This document shows, in pieces, positions 41,807 through 49,863 of a stretch of DNA of 64,000 nucleotides. Numbering within the stretch: position 1 is the stretch's first letter; each line of letters opens with the position of its first letter. The position numbers and the translations under genes were made by a program. The notes beneath the pieces are model-generated. The model worked only from the letters and a program-made list of their open reading frames with translations. It ran no database searches and was not told the DNA's origin. The DNA comes from Marinococcus luteus (lineage in GTDB: Bacteria; Bacillota; Bacilli; Bacillales; Marinococcaceae), in the NCBI RefSeq assembly GCF_900106595.1, contig NZ_FNNC01000004.1, positions 1-64,000 of the forward strand, read 5' to 3'.

Positions 41807-42909
41807 CAGACATCACCCCGTGCCGGCAGTTTCGGATAAAATTTCCTGGCATTTTCGCCGTAGATCCGTTCAAGCACATCGTCTTCAAGTCCTTTTGGCA
41901 TGGCTTCATCCGGAGAATCGTAATCCCAGTGCGGGTAATCCGTACTAAAACAGATGATTTCATCGGTTCCCATCTGCTCTACTAAGAGATTCCATTCTTT
42001 TTTGCTCATTTCTTCAAGCGGCTGGGTCGTAAACGCCATCCGGTTTTTGATAGTATCACTCGGCATTGTCGTTACCCACGGCACTTCGTGCCGAAGATCC
42101 TTAAACTGCTGATCAAGTTTCTTCATTAAAAATGGCACGTACGTGAAGCCGCCCTCAATCATCATCAGCTTCAGGTTTGGATATTTTTCAAATACCCCGT
42201 TGAAAATCATGCTCGTGATTTGGGCCATATGGGAAGTTGCGATCAGGGAATGCCATTCAATAAAGTATCTCGGCCATTTCCCGAGCGGAGCCGGCGGTTC
42301 GTTATGGTGCATGCCGATCATAAGATCATGGCGCTCGGCAGCTTCAAATATCGGGTGGTAGTACGGGTCGCCCCACGCAATATCATCAATGGGCAAAAGC
42401 ACCTGAATCATTTTTGGGTGAGAGCCGACGCGTTCAATTTCTTTCACCGCATTCGCTACTTCCTGGGCCGCAATGTGAACGGAGCCATACAGGCGGCTGT
42501 CTTTATCGAGCCATTCATTAATCTGCCAGTCATTATAGGCACTCGCAAGGGCTGTGGCCATCTCATACCATCCGTGCATCGAGGACGGGGATGGATCAAG
42601 CGCTCCGGTTAAAATACCGAATTCGTGATTGTTGGCGTCAAGCAGCTGCTCCTGCATAAACGGAAGGCTTGTGCCCGCTGGTTTTCCGTCCGGCGTTTTT
42701 GCGTCGGCCCGGTCCACTCCAGCCACAGCAGGCTGAGTGAATGGCATATGCTTTTCCTGCTGCCAGTGGCAGTCTTCAATATACCTTCTCCACGGCTGCC
42801 CTAAGTATGGAAATAAATCTTCATACATTACCCGTTCATGAATATCAGTGTCAATCAGGCTGTATTTTTTTGTTTGGTCAGTTGTAGCTTCGTTGTTTAA
42901 AGTCTGCAT
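41806..42909 (-). CDS. Amidohydrolase family protein (ACMSD-type barrel)
   Basis: A 367-residue TIM-barrel metal hydrolase of the amidohydrolase-2 group, which includes decarboxylases and hydrolases of aromatic acids. The first metal motif is DTDIHE (near residue 20), with GMHHNEPP (near 199) as the central His site and FSTDYPHWDYDSP (near 322) as the late Asp-containing site. It is translationally coupled to the Rieske protein gene downstream. This pairing suggests a role in oxidative breakdown of an aromatic or heterocyclic acid, but no other pathway genes are present. No good terminator is seen upstream; the ribosome site is AAAGGAAGG. Confidence 0.8.
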   Translation of the reverse strand: MQTLNNEATTDQTKKYSLIDTDIHERVMYEDLFPYLGQPWRRYIEDCHWQQEKHMPFTQPAVAGVDRADAKTPDGKPAGTSLPFMQEQLLDANNHEFGILTGALDPSPSSMHGWYEMATALASAYNDWQINEWLDKDSRLYGSVHIAAQEVANAVKEIERVGSHPKMIQVLLPIDDIAWGDPYYHPIFEAAERHDLMIGMHHNEPPAPLGKWPRYFIEWHSLIATSHMAQITSMIFNGVFEKYPNLKLMMIEGGFTYVPFLMKKLDQQFKDLRHEVPWVTTMPSDTIKNRMAFTTQPLEEMSKKEWNLLVEQMGTDEIICFSTDYPHWDYDSPDEAMPKGLEDDVLERIYGENARKFYPKLPARGDV

Positions 42910-43143
42910 AAATCAGCATCCTTCCTTTCATCTGCCACCTAACTGTACTAGATTGGGCCTGGAATAAACAAAGCGCCCTAGAAGGCGTCCGGCTCTATAA
43001 GCTGTGCCAGTGGATGTCAGTGAGCATCAGTGAGCGTCAGTAGCAGTTTTTCAGTATCTAACGATTTACTTACTAATCTATTACCTATCACTGGCAGGAA
43101 AGCTGCTGATATTTATTGCAGAGATCATTTTATTTAACAGATG

Positions 43144-43476
43144 CTAATTTTCTTCGATATATACTAGTGTGACATACACACTCAAATTGGAAGCACTGTT
43201 ATTTTCAAAGCCTATTCTTTCCGTGGGACCACATTGGATAAGGTCCCCTTCACTAACAGGAAAATTTTCTTCTTCCGTGCAGCAGATCCCTTCCCCGCTC
43301 ACAACTAATGCAAATGTTTGAGTGAATGGATGATCATGCAGGGGAAGGCTTTGACCGGGTGAAAAATTAAATACCACAGCTTTGCAGTTGTTCTTTTTAA
43401 AAACAACTTCATTTGCCATTCGATCTTCGCTGAAAGGAGCTAATTGTGTAAGACTCTGGATTTTCATATTTTTCAT
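43144..43476 (-). CDS. Cupin-domain protein
   Basis: A 110-residue single-domain cupin. Metal-ligand-like positions are in PLHDHPFTQTF (His-x-His) and a later GDLIQCGPTERIGF; the second motif lacks the usual His, so only part of the site is kept. Start at 43476; an ATG three codons later is an alternative. No ribosome site is strong. Function unknown; cupins of this size are dioxygenases, isomerases or sensors. Confidence 0.7.
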   Translation of the reverse strand: MKNMKIQSLTQLAPFSEDRMANEVVFKKNNCKAVVFNFSPGQSLPLHDHPFTQTFALVVSGEGICCTEEENFPVSEGDLIQCGPTERIGFENNSASNLSVYVTLVYIEEN

Positions 43477-43564
43477 CCATTCTTTAATTGAATTTAAAAC
43501 AACTGCGGCAGAATCTAAATAAATACGCCGAAGCTGCTGAATCAGTTTTAGCTCTGAGTTTTAA

Positions 43565-44779
43565 TTATTCAATCGTGCTTTCCGGCCCGAAAACTTCATA
43601 ATGGCGGCGTTCTGCCGGCACTCCTCTGTCCTTTAAAATTTCGTTAACTACTTTCATAAAAGGTATTGGGCCGCAGAAATAAAAATCTGCCTGTTCATCA
43701 GGAAGGACGGTTTCCAGCCAATCTGCGTCTATAAACCCTTCTTTATCAAACATTTTATGCGTGCGTTCTTCCTCTGTCGGTGCGGAATAACAGGTGTAGG
43801 CCTCAATATTTGAATACGTATCTGCGAGCTGCTCCACATGTGCTTTCATGGCATGCACCTTGCTGCTGTCAGCAGCGTGAATAAACGTCACATTTCGTTT
43901 CGTATCTTCCTGCACGAGTGTATTCAGCATACTCATCATCGGGGTCACCCCAACGCCGCCGCTGATTAATACAATTGGCATTTCCTCTGTTTCTATCACA
44001 AATTCTCCTGCCGGCGCTGCGAACAACAGTACATCTCCCTCATTTACATCCCGGTGCAGATAATTCGACACAATGCCGGCCGGATTTCCGTTCTCGGAAT
44101 CCTCCCGCTTCACGCTGATCCGGTAATAATTTTCATTCGGAGCATCCGACAGGCTGTAGTGGCGCATATGTGTGTAAGGCTCGCCCTCGATATCTGCCTG
44201 CAGCGTTAAATACTGTCCCGGCTGCTGCGGTATAATCGCCTTCCCGTCCTTCGGCTTTAAGTAAAAAGAAGTGATGACATCGCTCTCCGGCACTTTTTCC
44301 GCTACATAAAACGGGCGGTAGCCCGTCCAGCCGCCCCGGGCGGCTTTTACTTCTTCGTACTTGACTGCTTCTTTTTGAATAAAGATTTCAGCAAGCGCGT
44401 GATACGCTTCTCCCCAGGCGTCCAGAATCTCCGGGGTGGCTGCGTCTCCAAGCACTTCCTCCACCGCTTCGAGCAGTGTTTCCCCTACTAATCCATAATG
44501 TTCCGGCCTGACATCCAGAGCACGGTGTTTTTCAGCTATGCGTTCAATTGTAGGACGAAGCTCTTCCAGACGGTCAATATTCGCTCCAGCCTGGTAGACA
44601 GAATAAGCAAGAGCTTCCGGCTGTACGCCTGTTTCCTGGTTCGTCTGGTTAAACATGTTCCGCAGTTCAGGTGCTTTTTCAAATAGCATTTCATAAAATC
44701 GGTTGCCGATGGCAGCGGCGTTGGCCTGAATAGCCGGGGCTGTTGCTTTTACAGTTTCAATCGTTTGTGGTTCAAGCAT
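43565..44779 (-). CDS. hmp: Flavohaemoglobin (nitric oxide dioxygenase)
   Basis: A 404-residue flavohaemoglobin. The globin domain has Y29 (B10), Q53 (E7) and the proximal H85 (IAEKHRALDVRPEHYG). The reductase domain has the FAD motif HMRHYSLSDAP and the NAD motif GGVGVTPM. It oxidises nitric oxide to nitrate with O2 and NAD(P)H in the cytoplasm. A TGTATT-ATA-AATACA palindrome (44821-44835) matches an NsrR-type site upstream, and a cre-like TGAAAACGTTTTTA (44793-44806) sits on the ribosome-binding region. It is a single gene. Confidence 0.95.
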   Translation of the reverse strand: MLEPQTIETVKATAPAIQANAAAIGNRFYEMLFEKAPELRNMFNQTNQETGVQPEALAYSVYQAGANIDRLEELRPTIERIAEKHRALDVRPEHYGLVGETLLEAVEEVLGDAATPEILDAWGEAYHALAEIFIQKEAVKYEEVKAARGGWTGYRPFYVAEKVPESDVITSFYLKPKDGKAIIPQQPGQYLTLQADIEGEPYTHMRHYSLSDAPNENYYRISVKREDSENGNPAGIVSNYLHRDVNEGDVLLFAAPAGEFVIETEEMPIVLISGGVGVTPMMSMLNTLVQEDTKRNVTFIHAADSSKVHAMKAHVEQLADTYSNIEAYTCYSAPTEEERTHKMFDKEGFIDADWLETVLPDEQADFYFCGPIPFMKVVNEILKDRGVPAERRHYEVFGPESTIE

Positions 44780-44792
44780 CGAATTCCTCCAA

Positions 44793-44806
44793 TGAAAACG
44801 TTTTTA
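44793..44806 (-). promoter_or_regulatory. cre-like box at the flavohaemoglobin leader
   Basis: TGAAAACGTTTTTA matches the cre consensus at 13 of 14 positions. It lies 14 bases upstream of the hmp ATG, so it might act as a roadblock. Confidence 0.4.
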
Positions 44807-44820
44807 ATTTCTATAAAAAG

Positions 44821-44835
44821 TGTATTATAAATACA
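44821..44835. promoter_or_regulatory. NsrR-type operator of hmp
   Basis: TGTATT-ATA-AATACA, a perfect 6+6 palindrome in AAGTGTATTATAAATACAT, fits NsrR sites (A/T-rich, ATGTATTT-N-AAATACAT-like). It lies 42 bases upstream of the hmp start. Confidence 0.65.
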
Positions 44836-44896
44836 TATTTAAATCTATACTTTTAGAAATACTTCATTAAACGTTCACATTCAATTTTTATATACA

Positions 44897-44926
44897 AAAT
44901 AACTCCGTTTCTACCTGGAAACGAAG
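44897..44926 (-). terminator. Probable terminator of the DUF488-zinc-ribbon operon
   Basis: CTTCGTTTC / GAAACGGAG stem (nine pairs, one G-U), followed on the minus strand by TTATTTTG. Confidence 0.65.
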
Positions 44927-44936
44927 TGCTGTATAT

Positions 44937-45053
44937 TTATTTGGCGCATTCAAAGCAATACAGCCGGCCGTTCTCATGAATTCCTTCTAAAAACCCGTCC
45001 CGGCAGTAAATTTCTTTACCGCACTCGCTGCAGCGACCCAGATATTCCTCCAT
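44937..45053 (-). CDS. 38-residue zinc-ribbon protein
   Basis: A short ORF: ATG at 45053-45051, TAA at 44939-44937, preceded by AAAGGGGTG. The product starts MEEYLGRCSECGKEIYC and ends CFECAK. It carries CSEC and CFEC pairs, a two-CxxC zinc knuckle, with a further Cys between. It lies 19 bases after the DUF488 gene stop on the same strand and is followed by a terminator, so it is probably a second gene of that operon. No family name is known to me; a role in RNA or protein binding is possible. Confidence 0.7.
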   Translation of the reverse strand: MEEYLGRCSECGKEIYCRDGFLEGIHENGRLYCFECAK

Positions 45054-45072
45054 CGTTGTCACCCCTTTTTCT

Positions 45073-45447
45073 TTAAGAATCCTTCGGCTGACGGTCAAGA
45101 ATTTCTTTTAAGACACGGGCATGATTGTACGTCTCTTCCTTTGCGGCAAACACGAGCGTCACCTGTTTCTGGTGTTCACGCACGGTCTTTTTTAACTGAT
45201 CGAGAGCTTCAGCCTGTTCGTTATTCTGTTGAAGCTCCTGCCTATACTTCTCTTTAAATTCGCCAAATTTATCCGGATCGTGGGAGAACCATTGCCGCAG
45301 CTCCTTTGAAGGAGCAACGTCCCTGCTCCATTCATCCACTTTAGCTTTGTCCTTTGCTATTCCCCGCGGCCACACGCCGTCGATTAAAATCCGGTACCCG
45401 TCGTCTTGCTCCGGGGCTTGATAAATTCTTTTCAATTGAATGGCCAT
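45073..45447 (-). CDS. DUF488 family protein (YeaO-like)
   Basis: A 124-residue DUF488 protein. The signature RILIDGVWPRGIAKDKAKVD near residue 19-38 and WFSHDPDKFGEFKEKYRQEL (about 53-72) match the YeaO branch. The function is not known; some relatives are linked with redox or thiol chemistry. The start ATG is preceded by GAGGTGG. It is followed by the 38-residue zinc-ribbon gene and preceded by the Asp/Glu racemase gene on the same strand, 17 bases upstream, so the three may share a transcript. Confidence 0.85.
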   Translation of the reverse strand: MAIQLKRIYQAPEQDDGYRILIDGVWPRGIAKDKAKVDEWSRDVAPSKELRQWFSHDPDKFGEFKEKYRQELQQNNEQAEALDQLKKTVREHQKQVTLVFAAKEETYNHARVLKEILDRQPKDS

Positions 45448-45464
45448 CGTAATCCACCTCTGAT

Positions 45465-46166
45465 TTATTTTTCTTCAAACATGAAGTCTACGACCTTGTC
45501 TACGTGAACTTGCATCGTATCTAAAAAAGGAATCGAAAAATCTTCTTCAGAAAGAATCATTGGCAGTTCGGTGCAGCCAAGAATCACCGTATCAAGTTTA
45601 TAATTTTCGATCATTTCCCCGGTGATCCGCTCAAATTCTTTTTTTGTCTCAGGATTTACGATGCCATTCTCAAGTTCACTGACAATTTTTTCGTGTAAAT
45701 ACTGCTGCGTGCTTTCTTCTGGCACATAAATATTCTTTCCATTTTCTTCGAACGGTTTCTTGAAAAATTCCTGTTCCATTGTAAACTTTGTGCCCAAAAG
45801 CCCAATATTTTGGGCACCCTGATTTTCTGCTGCTTCCACCGCTGCATCCACAATGCTGAGCATCGGCACCTCGACCTGCTTCTGTACCTCCCCAAATACA
45901 AGGTGCGGGGTGTTCGCTGCAATAATGACCCCGTCGACGTCCAGCAGTTCAAGCTTCCGGGCTGCATTTCCCAAATATTCAATCAGATCATCCATTCGTT
46001 CTTCCGAAATATACGTAAAAATGTTGTACATATTGATACTGTTAATGTACAATTCCGGAAGCACCTGAAGACTGGCCTTTTTTCCCTGATACTTTTTGAT
46101 AATGGATTGATAATATTCTACCGTTGATTCCGGACCGAGGCCGCCGATAATACCTATCTGTTTCAT
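45465..46166 (-). CDS. Aspartate/glutamate racemase family protein, first catalytic cysteine missing
   Basis: A 233-residue protein of the Asp/Glu/hydantoin racemase superfamily. GIIGGLGPES at the N-terminus and the second catalytic cysteine C198 (LGCTELPM) are present. The first catalytic cysteine, normally CNT, is replaced by A84 in IIAANTPH, so a two-base mechanism is incomplete. Some family members have Thr or Ser there and remain active on one enantiomer. It is the first gene of a possible operon with DUF488 and the zinc ribbon. GGGGGAG precedes the ATG. Confidence 0.82.
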   Translation of the reverse strand: MKQIGIIGGLGPESTVEYYQSIIKKYQGKKASLQVLPELYINSINMYNIFTYISEERMDDLIEYLGNAARKLELLDVDGVIIAANTPHLVFGEVQKQVEVPMLSIVDAAVEAAENQGAQNIGLLGTKFTMEQEFFKKPFEENGKNIYVPEESTQQYLHEKIVSELENGIVNPETKKEFERITGEMIENYKLDTVILGCTELPMILSEEDFSIPFLDTMQVHVDKVVDFMFEEK

Positions 46167-46336
46167 TTTTTCTCCCCCTTCACAAAAGTGTTAATATATA
46201 TTACCAATATATATTTTAACATATTTGGGTGCGCTTCTATTTACCGGGGCAATTGCACAAGCAGGCATCCACATATATAATAAGTATATTAAATATTTAT
46301 TTTATGCACGAAACTATAAAAGAAAGGAATGGACAT

Positions 46337-46789
46337 ATGCGAATACTTTTGTTCTATTCCACAATGACTGGAAACACTGAAGATATGGCGATCGACACAG
46401 AAGAAGAACTCATCAATCGCGGGCACGAAGTAGAACTGATGGACATGATTGCCGATGGCCTTCCAAACGAAGATCCCCTTCCGCATGATCTGCTCATTAT
46501 GGGTACGTACACGTGGGGTGAAGGTGATATCCCGGAAGAAACGGAAGACTTTCTTGAGGATCTTTTCGCCTATGATATTTCCGGCCTTTCGATTTCCATC
46601 TTTGGCTCCGGGGATCACGCGTATGAAAATTTCGCCGGAGCTGTTGATGAAATGATCGAACAATTCCGCGAACGTGGACATAAGGGCGATATTCCCACCA
46701 TGAAAGTTGATGTGGATGAAATGGATAACATTGCTGAAGATATTAAAAGCTATGTCGACCGCATCGAAGAAAAGTTTTTAGTAAAATAA
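46337..46789 (+). CDS. Flavodoxin
   Basis: A 150-residue short-chain flavodoxin. Start ATG at 46337 with GAAAGGAA upstream; an in-frame ATG at 46229 lacks a site. The FMN phosphate loop STMTGNTED (residues about 8-16) and the aromatic loop GTYTWGEGDIP (near 56-66) are complete. It is acidic, as normal, and carries one electron at low potential in place of ferredoxin. It is a single gene with its own terminator. Confidence 0.92.
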   Translation: MRILLFYSTMTGNTEDMAIDTEEELINRGHEVELMDMIADGLPNEDPLPHDLLIMGTYTWGEGDIPEETEDFLEDLFAYDISGLSISIFGSGDHAYENFAGAVDEMIEQFRERGHKGDIPTMKVDVDEMDNIAEDIKSYVDRIEEKFLVK

Positions 46790-46802
46790 TGGTCAGTACG
46801 AC

Positions 46803-46839
46803 TAACCCCGGAGGCTCACAGCCCCCGGGGTTACTTTTA
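46803..46839. terminator. Rho-independent terminator
   Basis: TAACCCCGG / CCGGGGTTA stem, followed by ACTTTTAA, lies between the convergent flavodoxin and ykoC genes. Confidence 0.8.
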
Positions 46840-46857
46840 ACCAATCCCTCTGTCCTG

Positions 46858-47616
46858 CTACGACATGGGCAGCAGAAAAATGACAGTAATAAACAATATA
46901 AATCCAGCAGTAAACCAGACGTCCATTTTTTTATAATTCATCTGCACATATCTCGTTCTTTGCCTGGAGCCGTCAAATCCTTTCGATTCCATTGCCAGCG
47001 CTGTTCTTTCTGCTTTTCGTACAGCTCCTGCCATTAACGGCACCGCCATCTCTTTCCATTCCCGCACTTTAGGCTTTTTTCCCATTCCTCTGATCTGCCG
47101 GGCTCTCCGGATAACAGCCAGTTCTTCCCGGAGCTGGGGGAGAAAACGGTAGGCGGCCATCATTCCATAGCCGATACTCGGAGGCATGTGCCATTTTTGT
47201 ATCAGGCTCATCACTAAACTCACTGGGGAGGTGGTGAGAACAAAAAGAAGCGACCAGGAGGCATACACCATTGCCCGTAAGCCGAGCGAGACCCCTGTTT
47301 GGATATTTTCAAGAGCTACCGGCATGTGAAATACATAAAAAAGAACCGTAGAACCTCTTTCTTCCGGAAAAACAACCTGAAGCCATACAAAGCTGAATCC
47401 AAAGAGCGCAAATGGAAGCAGGAGTCCGAGCAGCAGCTTTAACGGTACTTTTCCCAGAAAGGCGACGACAGCAACCGTTAACAGAAGGACGGCAAGCGGA
47501 CGCCATATATCATAAACGAAAATCATGCAGAAAAACACGGTGAAAAGACTGAGCAGCTTCAGCGTGGGATGTACGTGCTGCAAAAAAGCGTTCCGGGTCT
47601 GGAGTTCTTCAAGCAT
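46858..47616 (-). CDS. ykoC: ECF-type transporter T component (YkoC-like), thiamine precursor uptake
   Basis: A 252-residue membrane protein of the CbiQ/EcfT family. Start ATG at 47616, inside the end of ykoD (8-base overlap). Several hydrophobic segments precede the cytoplasmic coupling helices, with the motif RRARQIRGMGKK near residue 165-176 (Ala-Arg-x motif that contacts the ATPases) and ALAMESKGFDGS near 200-211. It links the S component YkoE with the ATPase YkoD to import hydroxymethylpyrimidine or thiamine. Last gene of the riboswitch operon. Confidence 0.9.
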   Translation of the reverse strand: MLEELQTRNAFLQHVHPTLKLLSLFTVFFCMIFVYDIWRPLAVLLLTVAVVAFLGKVPLKLLLGLLLPFALFGFSFVWLQVVFPEERGSTVLFYVFHMPVALENIQTGVSLGLRAMVYASWSLLFVLTTSPVSLVMSLIQKWHMPPSIGYGMMAAYRFLPQLREELAVIRRARQIRGMGKKPKVREWKEMAVPLMAGAVRKAERTALAMESKGFDGSRQRTRYVQMNYKKMDVWFTAGFILFITVIFLLPMS

Positions 47617-49273
47617 AGCTGCCTGCCTTCTCTTCCTTCGGGCGCATAAGCTGTACCACCGGCGGCCGGACGCCAATTTTTTCCAAATCCGTGTTCCCAT
47701 TGAAAAATGCTTCTACGCCGTCATCATAGGCAAGTGTTCGTTCCGCCAGCGCCAAAACCCGTGCAGCTTTTGTATAAACCAGATCCATATCATGCGTCAG
47801 CCAGAGAACCGCTTTTCCACGTCGCCGGCACTGCTCAAGCACCTCAAATAAGGCGTCTGTATTTCGCTTATCAAGCCCAAACGTCGGCTCATCCAAAATT
47901 AATATGGACTGATTGTTCGTTACCATGACCGCCACCGAGAGACGCCTTTTTTCCCCCTGACTGAGCTGAAATGGGTGATTTCTACGAATATGTCCGAGCT
48001 GAAATTGAATCAGCAGTTCGTTTGTCTTGTGAATAATATCTTCTTCGCACCATCCCTCCATTTCCATTCCGTAGCGTATTTCTTTTTCCACGGTCTGTGT
48101 TAAAAACTGATGCTCGGGCTGCTGAAAAACAATGCCGAAGGTTTTAGCAATTTCGTACGGCTTCAGACTGGCAATATCCTGTCCGTTAACGTATATATAC
48201 CCGTTTTTAGGAGGCTCCCATCCGGTGAGGACACGTGCGAGTGTGCTCTTCCCTACTCCGTTTGCCCCAACTAGCGCCGTCATTTCCCCGGGGTACAGGG
48301 AAAAAGATACGTTTTCGAAAACCGTCTGCGTGCCATAAGCAAAGGCCGCCTGTTTCACCTCCAGGACAGATGGCTGAAGAGAAGGCTCACTTGCCTTTTT
48401 CGGCTGCGGCAGAGATTCAAGAACCGTGGCAGCGGGGTAATCCGCTGCAAACGTCTCCCATTGCCGTAAAGTAATGGGCAGAGCAGCTTTGGATGTTTCT
48501 GTCTTTTTCAATAAATTCTTTCCAGCTTCTGCAGGGAGCGGCAGCCACACTCCCTCTGCTTCGAGTACGTCTCCATGAGAGTTGAATATACGTGCCGGGC
48601 TTCCATCCGCAGACACCTGACCTTGGCGGTTCAATACGATCGCCCGGTCTACCCACTCCATTACTTCATTTAACTGATGCTCAATCACAACCAGTGTTTT
48701 ATCAGAATCTGCTGCAATGCGGCCAAGAAGCGAAGCAACTGCTTCCCGGCTTACCGGATCGAGCTGGGAGAGTGGTTCATCCAGAATCCAGATCTGCGGA
48801 TTCACAGCAGCTAAACAGGAAACAGCTATTTTTTGCTTCATCCCGCCGGATAGCGTGTCGATACGGGCATCGATGCAGCGAAGCATATCCGTAAATTGTA
48901 AAGCTTCGAGCATGCGGGCCTCGATCTCCTCTGCAGGCACCCGCAGATTCTCAAGCGTAAATACAAGCTCTTCCCGCACTGTTGGCATGCAGAACTGGGT
49001 ATCCGGATCCTGGAACAACAGAGCCGCCTGGCCGGCAGCCTCCGTAATGCTTTTTACCGCAGGATTTTCCCCAAATATGCTCAGAATGCCCGAAACCTCC
49101 GCCTCCACAGAACGCGGAAGAATTCCCTGAATAGCCAGAGCGATCGTACTTTTACCTGAACCGCTCGGACCGAGCAGCAGCACGTTTTCCCCAGTACGTA
49201 TTTCTGCTGAAAAACTTTCTACCGAAGGCTCCGCAAAAGGGTACGCAATGGTCACATTGTCCGCATAAATCAT
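47609..49273 (-). CDS. ykoD: Double ATPase of the YkoEDC ECF transporter
   Basis: A 554-residue protein with two fused ABC ATPase domains. Domain 1 has GPSGSGKST, the signature LSGGMKQK and Walker B IWILDEPL; domain 2 has GANGVGKST, the LSQGEKRR signature and ILILDEPT. Each drives the ECF complex. The start overlaps the ykoE stop by 4 bases and its end overlaps ykoC, so translation is coupled. It energises uptake of a thiamine precursor together with YkoE and YkoC. Confidence 0.92.
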   Translation of the reverse strand: MIYADNVTIAYPFAEPSVESFSAEIRTGENVLLLGPSGSGKSTIALAIQGILPRSVEAEVSGILSIFGENPAVKSITEAAGQAALLFQDPDTQFCMPTVREELVFTLENLRVPAEEIEARMLEALQFTDMLRCIDARIDTLSGGMKQKIAVSCLAAVNPQIWILDEPLSQLDPVSREAVASLLGRIAADSDKTLVVIEHQLNEVMEWVDRAIVLNRQGQVSADGSPARIFNSHGDVLEAEGVWLPLPAEAGKNLLKKTETSKAALPITLRQWETFAADYPAATVLESLPQPKKASEPSLQPSVLEVKQAAFAYGTQTVFENVSFSLYPGEMTALVGANGVGKSTLARVLTGWEPPKNGYIYVNGQDIASLKPYEIAKTFGIVFQQPEHQFLTQTVEKEIRYGMEMEGWCEEDIIHKTNELLIQFQLGHIRRNHPFQLSQGEKRRLSVAVMVTNNQSILILDEPTFGLDKRNTDALFEVLEQCRRRGKAVLWLTHDMDLVYTKAARVLALAERTLAYDDGVEAFFNGNTDLEKIGVRPPVVQLMRPKEEKAGSYA

Positions 49274-49863
49274 ACAGTATCCCTCTGCTGTTCGAGACGG
49301 TACTGGCGGCCAAGCGCAAAGCGGTCAAGCACTCCAGTCTTGACCAGGGCATCCGTAAAGCTTTTCCCTGCCCATCCGGCTAAAAGAGCGCCGCTTATAA
49401 GCATGGTAATCAGCATAAATACAACAACGGAACCTGCATACTGGCTGAATCCATAAAGGACATACTGGGTTAAAAACGCAGCAAACGTTCCGGCCATTCC
49501 GGCAAGCATTAATACCGGCAGACGGAACACCCGGTAGAAAAACAGAGCAAAAATAATTTCGGCAGCGAGCCCCTGGGTAAAGCCGAGCACGAGCACTGCC
49601 CCTGCACTGACAGATCCAGCCATAACTTCGGTGCCAGCCGCAATAAGTTCTGCAAGCATCGCCGCTCCGGGCTTTTGAACGATATAGGCGCAAACTACCG
49701 GCGCAAGGATCCAGAAGCCGGCCATCAGGCCTCCTCCAACTGGGCCGAAAATGCCGGTAACCATTTGCCCGAGCAGCACCCAAAGAAGATAAAGAACGCC
49801 AAGAACAGCTGAAATAAATGAGATAACGACGATATCCCGGAGGTTTAAGCGTTTATTTGGCAT
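49270..49863 (-). CDS. ykoE: Substrate-binding (S) component YkoE of the ECF transporter
   Basis: A 197-residue membrane protein with about six hydrophobic segments, typical of the YkoE family. The N-terminal VVISFISAVLGVLYLLWVLL and EIIFALFFYRVFRLPV segments are typical. It binds hydroxymethylpyrimidine or thiamine and delivers it to the YkoC/YkoD complex. It overlaps tenA by 11 bases and ykoD by 4. TPP-riboswitch control and the order tenA-ykoE-ykoD-ykoC support the role. A ykoF gene is not present. Confidence 0.9.
   Translation of the reverse strand: MPNKRLNLRDIVVISFISAVLGVLYLLWVLLGQMVTGIFGPVGGGLMAGFWILAPVVCAYIVQKPGAAMLAELIAAGTEVMAGSVSAGAVLVLGFTQGLAAEIIFALFFYRVFRLPVLMLAGMAGTFAAFLTQYVLYGFSQYAGSVVVFMLITMLISGALLAGWAGKSFTDALVKTGVLDRFALGRQYRLEQQRDTV

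Noticed and set aside
43012-43045. Short tandem repeats (GTCAGTGAGCATCAGTGAGC pattern) before the cupin gene
   Set aside because: Only two to three imperfect copies; no operator or phase-variation structure could be supported.
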